The notes: generated from the sequence alone by a model not told the origin. 64,000 nt of DNA from Desmodus rotundus (GCF_022682495.2 NC_071399.1:54800873-54864872); one strand, 5' to 3'; counted from the first letter of the stretch, positions 34,771 to 46,820 are shown. Numbers and translations: made by a program.

Positions 34771-37039
34771 CCTGATTTGTTAATAGGTAGCCTCTGGTGG
34801 TCCCAATGGTTTTCTGCCTTTGATTTGGGTCATTAGTACTATGAAGAACCAATCTTTAAATTGAATACTTTGCATGAGTTGTAATGAGTGGCTAGATCCT
34901 AAAATGATCAGAGAATGTTAAAACAAAGCAGCAATCACATATGCACAGCCTAATAAAAAAGTTGCCTCTGCTTCCAAGGCAAGTTGAATGAACAAGTTCT
35001 CAGCAAATCATCAGAAATCATCCTCTACAAAATGTAGAATAGGAATATTTTCCTGATGAGATAAAGAGGCTCATCTTTGTAAAGTGAAAGCAATTAATCT
35101 AAAATATAATCACTTTCACATCATATATTAACTCAGAATTACAATATATTATGAGATGTGAAGGAAAGCAACAACGAGAAATGCAAACAGAAGTCACCTA
35201 CCTTTGTGGTGTTCACTGTGGTGAAAACTGGAGGGTGAGAGAACATAAAAAATAACCTGCGAATTATTCAGAAGTGAGGGAGACATCAGTTACTAGAAAA
35301 AACTAGAAAGGCAAACTGTTGGAAATCTCAAATATAAAAAAAAATATATCCTGTTTTACTATTTAACTTCTTTTGTTTTGATTTTTGGTTTAACAAAAAA
35401 CTGTCAGATTACCAGTTTGGCTATCTGCAGTCTTTGAGACAGTTTATGGGTGTCTAAATCTAGATTGAAGGCTCAATTGCTTTAGGTCTACTTTATATCT
35501 ATATCATGTTGATCAATACACATTAGGTTAAATCCTGATTTATCATTAATTCTCTTGTAGGGATGGATAATCTGCTCATTCTCAAATGAACTGGTAAGTG
35601 TTGAGTTTTGTGGACCTGTAAAGCCAGGAATTAATCAGAGTCTTTTCAGATAGGGTTTCCCTAACCCAAAGTGGCATTTGGGGCCTGGAGTGAAATGGTA
35701 GGGCAGGCTGATATATCCTATTTCCTCACCTCTCATTTTTAACTTACTTATGTTGCTATTAGGCTTATGTGGACGTGTAAGATTGCAAACTGTGTACTAA
35801 ATGGATAAAGTCAGCTATGGCTGTGTCCCACTATATAGTACTATGGTAGATTGTGTTATTGTTCCCAATTATTTCCTTACCACTTCTTTAAGAGGATTAT
35901 GACTCTCTATTCTGCTGACATCAATCTTGGCCATGCAAATTTGTTTGATCAATGAAAGCTTTAGCCATTGCTTGGTTCTCTTGTTTCTTTCCTTCTGCCA
36001 TAGAATGGCATGCATTACATAGTTGATACTCCTTCCTCCTGGATTCCAGAACAGAGCCACAAAAATTTGCTGATGTAATGTTAGTGATTTTGTAAAACAT
36101 TGTAATTTGGAAACTGTTCCTTTTAGCTTAAAGTAAGGAAGACTGACTGATACTACCACTTCTCCTATAGAATTAATCTGACATTTACTATTAAATAAAA
36201 TCCTTTATAATTTTGAATATTCTTTACTTTTCATATTTGCTGCTAATTTTCAGAATGTATTACCTGCAAGACATAGTTCATAGAGGAGGAAGGAGGTCTG
36301 TAGAGCATTATTTCTTAGATTTTATGTTGGACAACAGCTTTACTTGAATTGAGATCTTGATAATTTGGAAATCACAGCCTTACCAGCTCCCAGAGCAGTA
36401 GGGAGAAAAGACACAGAAATTGATGTCTCCTTTGGTGGAAATGTAGGAATGCACCATGGCTAGGGTGAGACCACCAATTTTCCTTGAGAGGAAGTAGGGT
36501 TTTGCTGTTGCTGAGAGGAGAGGTGAAGCACTGAAGCAATGATGTGTCCACTTTGTGAATAGTCATGTGATGGCCCTCACTCCTACAGAAACTGTGTACT
36601 GCATTCAGTTTTGCAGAAAAGTGAGGACCTACATCTCTCAAATAGTGAATGAATCCCTGCCTTGGCAGCTTTAATGCCGGAGCTGTGAACACTGCTTAAG
36701 AGGAGCAGTAAACTCTGGCAGATTAAGGCAGAAACTTTTGGAATTCTTTTACTACAATTTAGTACATGTGTGGAGAGCAGGAAGTCATGGAATGTCCTGG
36801 AAAAGACAGGCTACACAGGGAGAAGATGAGGACAGCCCTGCCCCTGTTAGTGAGGAATAGAGATTAGACACGCCATGCATGGGTGCTTTCAGCAGGTGGC
36901 ACAAAAACTGCAGGATGTATCACAAAATATCCTAGAAGATGTTCATAGAATTGTCTCCATGTCCAAAAGCATTCCTGACCCAGGCACCTAGACTCTTCCT
37001 GGAACTCTTGGGTCTTAGCATCCTGTATTGTAACAAAAC
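34771..37039. other. No gene or clear repeat recognised
   Basis: More than 2 kb of AT-rich, mostly unique DNA. Minus-strand frames of 96 and 106 codons (35869-36159, 36372-36692) show no domain. 35880-36110 may be an old degraded repeat. Confidence 0.45.
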
Positions 37040-37195
37040 TATCATATAGCTTTTTATTGAGTGTTTAGATTGTTCCTAACTTGTGATTATTAAATGCTGC
37101 AGTAAATATTTTTTAATGTGCATTTTTGTGAACATATTCTAGGAAAACTTTAAAATTAATTCCTGTATGTTAAATTGTTGGGTTAGATGTTATGT
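37040..37195 (-). repeat. Old L1 segment (L1M-type)
   Basis: 'gattgttcctaacttgtgattattaaatgctgcagtaaatattt...catttttgtgaacatattctagg...aattgttgggttagatg' parallels the antisense of an old L1 ORF2/3' region ('gctattataaatgctgcagtaaac', 'ggaattgctgggtcaaa'). Confidence 0.6.
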
Positions 37196-38054
37196 GTGTC
37201 TATTCATTCTATTTTTATGGAGTCTGTAACTAGTTTCTGAGATCTGAAGTGTTTGATGAATCTGCTTAAGTACTGAACATTTTGCTTATATCAAATTTAC
37301 TCACTAAAACTTGTAATTAAGCAGTCTGCTTTACTGAGGCTTATTTAAAATTTTTAACAAATCACATGGAACCAGTTTTTTTTTTGTTCTATCTTAAAAT
37401 ACTATAAGAAAAATGATTGCAAAAAAGTAACTTTATTCTATTTATTTTGATATATATTTTAAGCTGAAATTAATTGTATTGGCTAATCACATCTAACAAG
37501 GCAACCCCTTTATCCTCTAATATAGTCTGTACCAATACTTCCCAGGCCTAGTTCCACACAACCAAGACTATTCAATTTCGATGAAAATAAATTTTGATTA
37601 GGTACAAATTGGAAAAAATAATTAGTTAGTGATTAGAAACATGGCTGAAAAGAAAATGGTCCAGCAGATCTGTATCCCTCTCCCCAAACTGGACACAGGT
37701 TACAGTATTTTCAAGCTTTGTGCTGGACAGAAATCCAATCAAGAAATGCACCCTTGTTTAGAACCCTCGTTAGACTCTCAGCTATCAGTTGCACAACAGA
37801 CTACAGACAGATGACTGACTGCCTCTGTTATGGTGTTGAAGTGTGATAGTCCTCTAAAGAGTACAGAGTTACCCAAGGGTAAAAAAGAGTAAGAAGGCAG
37901 TTGTCTGGGTGCTACCCAGCATTTAGTTCTGGGATTTCTCTTTCCCAAGGAATTCCTATCTCTTCACTTAAATAATGATAGTCGTTATGTGTCTATGTAC
38001 TCTCAGTCACACGGTGACTTTCCTTATTATTTTCATTCACATTTTTTCTGATTG
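37196..38054. other. No gene recognised
   Basis: AT-rich unique sequence; no supportable feature. Confidence 0.5.
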
Positions 38055-38350
38055 TTCATGTATTCAGCAACAATAGAGGGTGTATTGTGTGGCAATTCCT
38101 TGCAGCACTCTACCAGCTGCTGTGCATATGACATGATAATGAAGAGGAAGCACAATTCCTGCCCTCAGAAAGCTACCTACTAAAAAAGTCAGAGTTAAAC
38201 AAAGAAATATGATACAATGTGATAACTGCCATGACAGAATTCCTCTGTGTTACAGGAATGCATAAGGGCCTCCAGCAATTAGGTGGAGGAAACTTCCCAG
38301 AGGAACAGAGGGGAAATCTAATGAGGAAAATGAGGAGTTGAAAGAAGAGA
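38055..38350 (+). repeat. Old dispersed repeat (same family as 6515 and 9445), partial
   Basis: 'cctgccctcagaaagctacctac' and 'gggcctccagcaattaggtggaggaaacttcccagagg' fit the family's middle blocks. The opening block near 38060-38110 is strongly decayed. Confidence 0.45.
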
Positions 38351-38534
38351 GTACCTTAAGGAATTCTAACCCTATGTCTTTTCTGTTCTAACTGCATGCA
38401 AAGGCCTGCAGACTTTGAGATTTCCAGCGATTTGCTATATTTTGTTCTCCTCACAATATCAGTGAGTCTATTATACCAATTACCAGATGTCCTGCTCTGA
38501 TAAAATATGGGCATAATTCTTTACCCTTCTCAAT

Positions 38535-38905
38535 ATGCATGCTCTTTGCATGTAACTTTGAAGCTCTTCCTTTGCATCAAGTGATGGAGTTCCGCCCTCC
38601 CCATCCCCCTTTCTGAATCAGGGCTAACCTGCTTTGGCAACATATTTTGATGGAAGAATAGATGTGCTAGTTCCAAGCCCATGGTTTGATTTTCCTGGAA
38701 CCCTGCCTCTACCACGAGCTCAAACCTGGCCTAGCCTCCTAAAGAATGGGAGATCTTGTGGAACAGCCTGGGGAATCTCGCTGTCCCAGCCAAGGCCTCA
38801 GGCATGTGAGTGAGCCCAGTTGAGACCGCTGGCCCCACACAGCTTGGTCTAGCATCACGGGAAATAGTTAGTTATTGTGTTAAGTTACTGAATTTTAAAA
38901 TCATT
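38535..38905 (+). mobile_element. MaLR/ERVL-type LTR remnant
   Basis: 'ctttgcatgtaactttgaagctcttcctttgcatcaag', 'ggttccaagcccatgg', 'tgtgagtgagcccagttgagacc' and 'attgtgttaagttactgaatttt' occur in the order of a mammalian ERVL-MaLR-like LTR consensus. Solo and decayed; no retroviral genes nearby. Confidence 0.6.
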
Positions 38906-39259
38906 TATGAAGCCATAGGTACCATTGTAGGAAGGCTATGAGGATAAATCAAATAATGCACACAAAATATTCTACCCAGTGACTATCACACAGTAAACAA
39001 TGAAAATTACTATTTTCAAAGATTAAGGTAGAGTCTGAGAGTTAGTTTTCTTCTCTTGGCTTGAATGTGCAAAATAAAAAACACAAAAAAACCTGGGTAA
39101 AATATTCTACCAAATGGCTCAGTGTTCTTAATCTTAAAGCCAGCTGACCACAGTTTTTCTAAGAGATTTTTATTATCAAGGTAGTACTTTTTAATAATAA
39201 AAATAGTATAATTGTGTGATCCTTAGCTTGAAGTTTACAATGAGGGTCATGGAATAAAA

Positions 39260-39813
39260 TGTCCTTAGGTCAGGGAGGAGAGATAGTAAACTAAGGCAGG
39301 GAGGAGGAGGGAGTCACATCTCACCCATTGACCCAGCAGTCCTGAGCTAAGATCACCAGGTGTTCTGAACATCACAAGCAAGAGGAAGAGAGCCCTTGAA
39401 ACTCTGTGTACTGGAAAGGGAGCCTCTAGCAATTTTACTAACCTCTGTAGCAATTTCACTAACTGAGACAAAGAGCCTTCACTAGCTGAAAAATAAAGCC
39501 TTTGTAGCTGTACATTAATCCCAGGAGGGAGAAGAGGGAGAATGAGGGGTACCTAGAAGCTGACTAAAGTATATAATCCCTGAATTCCAATAGTCAGTGG
39601 ACTCATATTAGCTGAGCCCCCACTTGTAGCCGGGTACTTAAGTGTATAGAACAAACAGACTAACAAACTTACTATCTTATTTCCTCTACATTTCAGAAGT
39701 AAACTTGCTATCACATTTCTACTATACAGGTTGCATCTCACTTGAATTCTTCTCTTGCAAGCAAGACAAGAACCGAGGCGGGGAGCCCCCTGTTTCCGGT
39801 CCCCCTGGTAACA
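39260..39813 (+). mobile_element. Candidate solo LTR of an endogenous retrovirus
   Basis: The segment starts tgtccttagg and ends ctggtaaca, giving the TG...CA termini typical of LTRs. Inside are aataaa (39493-39498), a TATA-like agtatataat near 39568 and, near the 3' end, 'caagcaagacaagaaccgagg' followed by a GC-rich 'ggagccccctgtttccggt', a style seen in mammalian ERV LTRs. No primer-binding site, gag, pol or env sequence follows, and no second LTR copy exists in the window. Flanking duplication is not evident. The class is not assigned. Confidence 0.45.
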
Positions 39814-40480
39814 CTTACTGGCTGGAGTTTGCTACCATTACCAATCTTTACACTTATCTCTAAAAGGTAGGCTTGACACTGCCAAGGGAGCAGTTGTAAA
39901 CATAACCAACTTCTTTTAAGTTTGAAAACATTTTATATCCTCGTAGATGCCCTGTTACTGATTAGTCAAGCCATTGATAGGCCTATTCATCGCCATGAGT
40001 GGCCCTGAATTCTAAATGTAAACCTACATATTATGTGTTTATATCAATGACTGTCCTGAAATTTTGGAAGACAGAAGGAGAGGCCAGTTTCTTCTAAGTC
40101 TGAAGTACTAACAGGAGTCTGAGCCTGTGTCCTAGAAGAAGCATTGGCCTTTGGCTTTTTGTGGCTTTTTAAGCTCCTTCAAATAATTTATTAATAATAT
40201 CTGCTGATATCTTTGTGTCTTTGCTTGGCTTTCTTAACAATGCAGATGACTTTTGCTTGGAATCTAGTTATCTTTTATTTTACCCACAAAGCTACTCTCT
40301 GGTTTTGGTTTTTTTTTTTTTATGTACCAGAGAAAAATAATGAATCTTTTCTATTCTGAGTTTAAATGCTGGAATGATCTTTCAAGTTCTCAAGAAATTG
40401 GAATACTTTTCCAATAATTTTCCAGAGTTCTTCTGGAAAACTCATTTTCTTTAGTAGACATAAGAATTATGATCATAAAT
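39814..40480. other. No gene recognised
   Basis: AT-rich unique sequence including a T-run at 40309-40320. No supportable feature. Confidence 0.5.
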
Positions 40481-40760
40481 CATTAATTCATCAAATATTT
40501 ATTGAGTGGTTATTACACAATAGATATCATGCAATGTTTTAGTTTGGGTTCTTCCAAAAGCAGATCCTAGGATAAAGGTTTGAGTGCAGGTGGTTTATTC
40601 TAGAAACACAATGTAGGTGGAACTTAATCATTGGGGAAAATCTGGGAAAAGGAGTAAAACTCAAACCTCAGAATTATTTAATTAAAGGGTGAAGAAGCTG
40701 GAATATTTATGTTCAAGTCTGGGGTCATTGTCTAAAGGCTATTGTGAAACACAGGGAAAT
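40481..40760 (+). repeat. Old repeat fragments, families unassigned
   Basis: 40481-40540 ('cattaattcatcaaatatttattgag') is the opening of the dispersed family seen at 6515. It is directly followed by 'gtttgggttcttccaaaagcagatcctaggataaaggtttgagtgcaggtggttta', which resembles a MaLR- or DNA-transposon-derived mammalian repeat that I cannot name. Confidence 0.4.
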
Positions 40761-40904
40761 GTCCATTTTGTGTGGGCAAGGTGATTTTACATGGATTTGG
40801 AAAGCAAGTCCTCAGGCATAAAATGCAGCTGCTGTCGATTGGAAATGTGTCCTGGAACACGGGCAGCTATGGGGTAGGGGTGCCCACCAACAGCATCTGC
40901 TACA

Positions 40905-41060
40905 GTCACCTTACACTTATTATCTCTTTGATTCTTATAATGCTACAAGGAAGACTGTATTATTCCTATTCGTTCAAAGAGAAAACACTGAGGTTTAGAT
41001 TAACTATAGAACTTGCCAAAGGATATGTGTTAGTAAGGGGCTAAATCAGAATTTAGAACC
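40905..41060 (-). repeat. MIR SINE fragment
   Basis: 'cttacacttattatctctttgattcttataatgc', 'gagaaaacactgaggtttag' and 'gaacttgccaaaggatatgtgttagtaag' match MIR in reverse orientation, diverged. Confidence 0.7.
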
Positions 41061-41464
41061 ATGACAAGGATCATGCTCTCTTGAGAAAGTAATGGCTTCC
41101 CAGATGTCATACACTTGCTCTATGACAGGGATCCCCTATGACCCAGTTCCCGACATTCAGCCTAGTGTCTTTCTGTGGCTGAATCTGGTCATTCTCATTC
41201 CCTGCACATCTCCATCTCTAACTCAGTCTGTACCCTGGAAGTTTGATGGCTGAGTTAGTTCTTATATGTTCCTCTTTAAGGCATTCATTGCTACTGCTGT
41301 TTAAATGCCCTGGAAATCAGCAAGGGGAAATCTGAAACTTTCCCTTTCAATGAGTCAAATACCTGTTAGAAAGTCTAGTGTTTCTTTTGGGGGCATCCAT
41401 TCTGACTGAAGACACTTTATTGTCCTTATTGATAATTTTATTGCCTTGAAATTGCTTTGTTTAC
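41061..41464. other. No gene recognised
   Basis: Unique sequence; no supportable feature. Confidence 0.5.
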
Positions 41465-41785
41465 CCCCAGAACATGGTCTTTTTACATACTTTCCCTCTT
41501 CCTGAATGTTCTTCTTTCTCCTTTTCACCTAGCGGATTCCAATGCCTTCTTCTGATTTTAAGTGTCATTTCCCAGAAAGCTGTCCCTGACCTTCCTAACT
41601 ACATTAAATTGAAGTAGCTCTTCTTTATAGCACTCTTTGCCATTATAATTTAACTTTTGTTCCCCTGAGGGCTTCATCAAAGCCTGAAAACTACTAGGAG
41701 AGAGATCATGTCAATTTTTATTTATGACTGTTTCTTCCTCAATTAAAACATAAAAGCTGCTCAGTAAATATTACTGAATAAATGG
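41465..41785 (+). repeat. L2 LINE 3'-end, long copy
   Basis: 'cctcttcctgaatgttcttc', 'catttcccagaaagctgtccctgaccttcc', 'atagcactctttgccattat', 'gggcttcatcaaagcctg' and 'aagctgctcagtaaatattactgaataaatg' give the complete order of the L2 3' UTR through its terminal blocks. Confidence 0.8.
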
Positions 41786-42211
41786 ATGGTATGAATGGCT
41801 GCATGTCCGTCACAAAGCACCGAGGGTGTATGTAAGGTTTTGTACTTCATCTACTAGGAAATAACCGTGGATCCCGCTTTAGCCCAGACTTAGCTCACAG
41901 CTTATGCTTAACACTTAAAATATTCAGTCTTTCCCAGGGGCCACACCCTGCCATCCATGCCAGGATACCCCTGTGATGCCCCCAAATTATGACAGGATGC
42001 ATTAAGCTAATTAGGCAACAAACCCAAGTGAATCGGTTAAATTTTAAAAGGATAGATATTCTGCCTATTTAAATTGCTCTGTTCATAAAAATAGCAACAA
42101 GCACACAAGGAAAGGGTATTATCACACAATACACATCAATTAGCAGTAAAACTGCTCACCTCCATTTTCTGAAACGCTTATACTGAGGCTTCAGGCTACA
42201 AAGTTACTTTG
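41786..42211. other. No gene recognised
   Basis: Unique AT-rich DNA with several TAAT-type homeodomain-core strings (for example 'aagctaattaggc' near 42005). No repeat recognised. A candidate conserved non-coding stretch only by inference. Confidence 0.4.
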
Positions 42212-42474
42212 CAAAGTGATTTTCAACCACTGAGCCACAAGAAATTTTAAAACATGCAATACCTGACTATATAGTCAGGGGTAGTGACCTCTTTTCCCTT
42301 AGAGTGTCAAATTAAAAAATGACAACAGCCAATATAACAACAGCCATCCAGTGTGAATAAATCAAATTTATACATATTTTTTAAGATCAGCAAAAATTAT
42401 GTCTTTGGGTGTACTGCAGAATTTTAGTAATTAGTTTATGAGCGCCATGAGATGAAAAAGGGTGTATGTCACTG
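42212..42474. mobile_element. Nonautonomous hAT-like DNA transposon
   Basis: The left end reads caaagtgattttcaacc and the right end, on the minus strand, cagtgacatacaccc; both are diverged forms of a cagtgattttcaacc hAT terminus. The body ('catgcaatacctgac', 'ctgcagaattttagtaatta', 'gcgccatgagatgaaaaagg') agrees with a bat hAT-type miniature element as I remember it. The 8-base flanks (ttactttg, ttctagtg) match poorly, so the TSD is not confirmed. Confidence 0.6.
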
Positions 42475-42884
42475 TTCTAGTGTGTCTCCACACTCTTGCA
42501 CACACCACTTGAAATTCTGTCTCACCAAGACTCAGTTGGGCTCTTCCTAAGTCTATTTGTGCCAATTGTACTTGCATATTTTATCATTATGTAAACAATT
42601 GAAATATGAGCTCAACAACAACAACAGGTGTTGTTTCCTTTAACACTAAGTTGAATACTTTGAAAATACTCAATAAAGTCCAACTGGAAAAATTTAAAAA
42701 ATGTTATGAAGTTAGTTATGAGCAAGATGATTATAAAAGATGGAGATACAATCACAAATATGTAGATGGTCTCTGACTATCCCAGATCTCCTTAAGAAAC
42801 AGAAATTGGAATAATGGAAGCATGCATTTTGGTGTAGTTTATGCAAAAATCATGAGGCAAGATTTCATTAGGAGCTGCATAATT
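42475..42884. other. No gene recognised
   Basis: Unique AT-rich; a short (CAA)n run at 42615-42627. Confidence 0.5.
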
Positions 42885-42995
42885 CATTTTCTTAATGTGT
42901 AAAATGAGAATAGTAAAATTCACCATAGAGTTTTGAAGATTAGTTATAGTAATGCTTGTTAAGTGTCTTGCCCAGTTCCTGGCTTGTAGGATGTA
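42885..42995 (+). repeat. MIR SINE 3' part
   Basis: 'cattttcttaatgtgtaaaatgagaatag...gttttgaagattagttatagtaatgcttgttaagtgtcttgcccagttcctggcttg' follows the MIR sense order to its 3' end. Confidence 0.7.
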
Positions 42996-43433
42996 ATTAC
43001 TTTATTTTGTTTCCTCTTGTGTGTGAAAGCACTTTGTAAATGTTGGTGTTGTATAAACATCAGCTGTCCAAGGGGCCAAGGAGGAAGCGATCAGGAGGGG
43101 AGGCTGACTTGAAAAGCCTAGAGATGAATCCAATAGGAGAATTAGATCTAGGATCATTTGCAAATGTTCTCCAATATCTGGGCTGAAACTACACAAGGAA
43201 AGAAGCTGGGTTAGGCTCAAGCCTGAAAAAAGTTTCTTTTCCTTTTTTTCTTTAATTGAAGAGCCAAACTCAGAAGTGAGAAGCTGGTGGAAAATGGACT
43301 TGGTCAAGTTCATTAGATGGAGCAAATGGTTCCTGCCTTGTCTGGTGGCTTCTCAGTAAAGGCTGTAGCCATCACAGTCTTTCTTTGGAAGATGAAGTAG
43401 GACACACAACGTTTAAGTTAAAAAAAAGCAGGG

Positions 43434-43631
43434 AGCCCGCTGGGCGGCTCAGTTGGTTGGAGTGTTGTCCTGGACACCAAAATGTTGTGGGTTCCATCCC
43501 CAGTTGCGATGTGTATGGGAGGCAACAGATTAATGATGTTTCTCTCTCACATCGATGTTTCTCTCTCTCTCTTCCTCTCACTCTAAAATTAATAAAAATG
43601 TATCCTCAAGTGAGGATTTAAAAAAAAAAAA
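43434..43631 (+). mobile_element. VES SINE, second subfamily
   Basis: It opens 'agcccgctgggcggctcagttggttggagtgttgtcc' with an A-box; the B-box lies at 'gtgggttccatcccc' (about 43487-43501). It continues to 'ctctctcacatcgatgtttctc', then the VES-type 'tatcctcaagtgaggattt' and a poly-A tail. The head differs from the SINE at 15018, so at least two VES source lineages were active. No convincing TSD because both flanks are A-rich. Confidence 0.9.
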
Positions 43632-44258
43632 CAAGGGAAAAGGCTAATGATGCATCAAATGAGACAACTCTATAAGCACAAGAGAAAATGGGGAAAAAAA
43701 GCAGAGTTTGAAAGTAAATTTACCAAATTCTTATGTATCAAGACCTCGTTCCTAAGCACAGATTGATGACTGGACAGGTTTCACTGTTTGAAAACCTACT
43801 TATTTCCAGATTCTCAACCAGGAACAGAGCTTATCCACTCTTTCTCCTAAAAGCATTTAAACACTCAGTGGAAGCAGAATGTTCTGGCATGAACTTCACC
43901 AAGTATAACTCTGGAGTATGGCAAGTGGGCTGCATTGGGGACTGATATTTCTGCATAATGCCTTTTATGGATCATCAACCATTGAAAAAACAGCCAAGTG
44001 TCACCTCTGAGGAGAGGATGGATTATGAGTAGAATAATGACACTTTGATGGTTGTGCCTGGCTTGTCACTATAGTGAAGAGGTTAAGCCCTGCAAATACA
44101 TGAATATGAACAAGTCTGCTCACTCTGGTTGTCTGCCATGCAGTATCAGAGAAGTTTAGAGAGGAAGGGATACATTAAACAGGCTTCTTTCAAAAATTAC
44201 TTTTGTATCTCATTGACGTAAAATTTTTTCTTGAGGACTTTCTTAATGAAATTATTAT
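43632..44258. other. No gene recognised
   Basis: Unique sequence between a SINE and an LTR; short frames only. Confidence 0.5.
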
Positions 44259-44605
44259 CTTAGTCAGTTTTAGCTGCTATAACAAATTAATTGCCATGGA
44301 CCAGGTGTCTGATAAATAGAAGTATATTTCTCCCAGTTCTGGAGGATGGAAGTCCAGGATCTGGATATCATCATGGTCACAGTCTGGTGAAAACCCTCAT
44401 CTGGGTTATGGACTGTGACATACTGTATCCTTATGTGGTGTGAAGAGCAGAGAGACAGAGCAAACTCTCAGGTCTGCTGAAAAAGGCACTACTCCCACAA
44501 ATAAGGGCTCTACCTTCATGACCTAATCACCTTCCAAAGTCCTCACCTCCTAATACCATCGCATTAGGGGTTAGGATTTTTGTAGTAACACATTCAGTCC
44601 ACAAC
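44259..44605 (-). mobile_element. MaLR-type LTR (MST/MLT1-like), reverse
   Basis: On the plus strand: 'ttagtcagttttagctgctataacaaatta', 'cagttctggaggatggaagtccaggatc', 'catgacctaatcaccttccaaagtcc' and 'aataccatcgcattaggggttaggattt', in the order of a reversed MaLR LTR. Solo; the right end lies only about 60 bases from the L1 that follows. Confidence 0.75.
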
Positions 44606-44662
44606 AATCAGATTTTAGCAGAGAGTAGTGAGTAAAATGATTTGAAAGAAAAAAACATACAA

Positions 44663-44678
44663 CTGAATTCTCATTATT
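44663..44678. repeat. Left TSD of the 3.2-kb L1
   Basis: ctgaattctcattatt, matched by ctgaattcttattctt at 47898-47913 (14 of 16 identical). The two mismatches fit an insertion old enough to have mutated. Confidence 0.75.
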
Positions 44679-44897
44679 TTTTCTGTTATTTATTTATTTT
44701 AATGTTGTTCAAGTGTACTTGTCTCCATTTGCCCCCCACCATGCCCCAATGCCCCACCCATCCCCACCTCCCACCAACAGCTCTAACCTCCTTCCCTCCT
44801 CCCCCCGTTATCCTCTGTCCTTCCCTCTAGTTACTGTGAGTTTGTTCTTTATTTCAATGTCTCTGTTTATATTTTGCTTTCTTGTTTGCTTTGTTGA

Positions 44898-45885
44898 TTA
44901 GGTTCCACTTACAGGTGACATCATGTGGTATTTGTCTTTCACTGCCTGGCTTATTTCACATAGCATAATGCTCTCTAGATCCATCCATGCTGTTGTGAAG
45001 GGTAGGAACTCCTTTGTTTCTGCTGTATAGTATTCCATTATGTAAATGTACCACTGTTTTTTGATCTACTAATTTACTGATAGATACTTATTTTACGTGC
45101 AACACTTGGCTATTCTAATAGTGCTGCTATGAACATTGAGGGGCATAGGTTCTTTTGAATTGGTATTCAGGATTCTTAGGGTATAATCCCAGCAGTGGAA
45201 TTGCCAGGTCAAAAGGTAGTTCCATTTTTAGTTTTCTGAGGAAATTCCATACTGTTTTCCACAGTGGCTGCACCAATCTGCATTCCCACCAACAGTGTAC
45301 AAGTGTTTACTTTTCTTCACAACCTCGCCAGCACTTATTGTTTGTTGATTTGTTTATGATGGCCATTCTGACTGGTGTGAAGTGGTATCTCACTGTGGTT
45401 TTAATTTGCCTTTCTCTGATGGTTAGTGATGTTGAGCATCCTTTCATTTGTCTCTGGGACCCCTGTATGTCCTCCTTGGAGAAGTGTCTGTTCAGGTCCT
45501 TTGCCCATTTTTTAATTGTGTTTTTTGTCTTCCTGGAGTGTAGTAGTGTGAGATCTTTATATATTTTGGAGATCAAACTCTTGTCTGAAGTATCATTTGC
45601 AAATATATTTTCCCATATGGTTGGTTCCCTTTTCATTTTGCTGATATTTTCTTTAGCCATGCAGAAGCCTTTTATTTTGATGAAGTGCCATTTGTTTATT
45701 CTTTCCTTTGTGTCCCTAGCTGTAGGGGACATATATGTGAACATATTGGTGCATAGAATATCTGAGATTTTACTTCCTATGGTTTCCTCTAGGACTTTTA
45801 TGGTATCACAACTTATACTTAGGTCTTTTATACATCTTGAGTTTATTTTTGAGTGTGATGTAAGTTGGTGGTCGAGTTTCATTGA
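44898..45885 (-). pseudogene. L1 ORF2 C-terminal region, broken
   Basis: The longest open part (45307-45882) reads [21 protein letters not shown], later [61 protein letters not shown]-like [19 protein letters not shown] and CWRGCEEK, which is the cysteine-containing C-terminal region of mammalian L1 ORF2. A stop follows CWRGCEEK where related L1s continue. Homology then carries on out of frame or with stops to the normal ORF2 stop (TAA at 44898-44900, minus strand). The endonuclease and RT core are absent, so the product would be inactive. Confidence 0.88.
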
Positions 45886-46820
45886 ACAGCCAAATTGGAG
45901 ACAAGGTCTACCACAGCATTATAGCAATAAATGAGCTAAAATTAACATAGGTGGTATGGGAATAAGAAGGGAAGAAAGAAACAAAGAAAAGCTTAAGAGA
46001 TGTCTAGAGGAATGGGAAGTGATTCTGAAATGGTAGAGGGAGAGGGAATATTGAGAGTGAAGAACCAAATTCAGGCTAAGACAGGAAAAAATGAAAATTT
46101 AAGATGAAAGGAAAAAGAAAAAAGAAAAAAGAATAAAGAAAAATAAAAGGGGAAATGAAAGAGAAATATAAGAAAGAAAAGAAGAAAAGAACAGACTAAG
46201 ACAGGTCAAAATTAAACAAATTGAGACAAAAAAAAAGAATAGTTGAGTGGACCAGTAAAATTTGATATTTGAAATACAAAATTAGTGAAGATCTAGAGAT
46301 AAAATTGAAAAATGCAGCAACAACTACCCTACCCACAACCACCTAGCAAAGATTGTTAAAGGTGAAGAAAGAATGCGGGTATTTTAAAAGTTTGGGAAAA
46401 GGATGTGAGATGACCATTGATAAGAAAATTGGTTTTGTGTGTCTGGATGGAGAGAAATAGTAAGAGTACGGAATGGAAACAACTTGTGGGAAGAGAAAAA
46501 AAAAATTAGAATGAAAATAATTAGAGGAAAGGAGAAGGTGAAATGGGTTAAGAGGAGGGAGGGGCAAATAAGTGAATTGGAATAAAATCTAGTATAAAAT
46601 TGAGTATAAAATCTAGTAACTTAATATGCACAAACTTTTTGGACAAGAAATTAATGTTAAAAAGCTATGCAGGAAAGAAAATATCACAAATCATGGAGAA
46701 GACCACAGTGGATTTCATCTCAGTAGCCTCTAGTATTTACCACTGTTTTTCTTTTTGGATCCTCCTCTGGTGATGTCAGATGTTGACCCTGTTTGACATT
46801 AGGCATCCTGCTCTGAGAGG

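Noticed and set aside
39260..40480. A full provirus downstream of the possible LTR
   Set aside because: No primer-binding site, no gag/pol/env-like frame and no second LTR; at most a solo LTR.
45155..45934. 259-codon open frame on the plus strand, the longest in the window
   Set aside because: It is the antisense of L1 ORF2 and 3' sequence; the minus strand carries the real homology. L1 antisense frames are commonly long.
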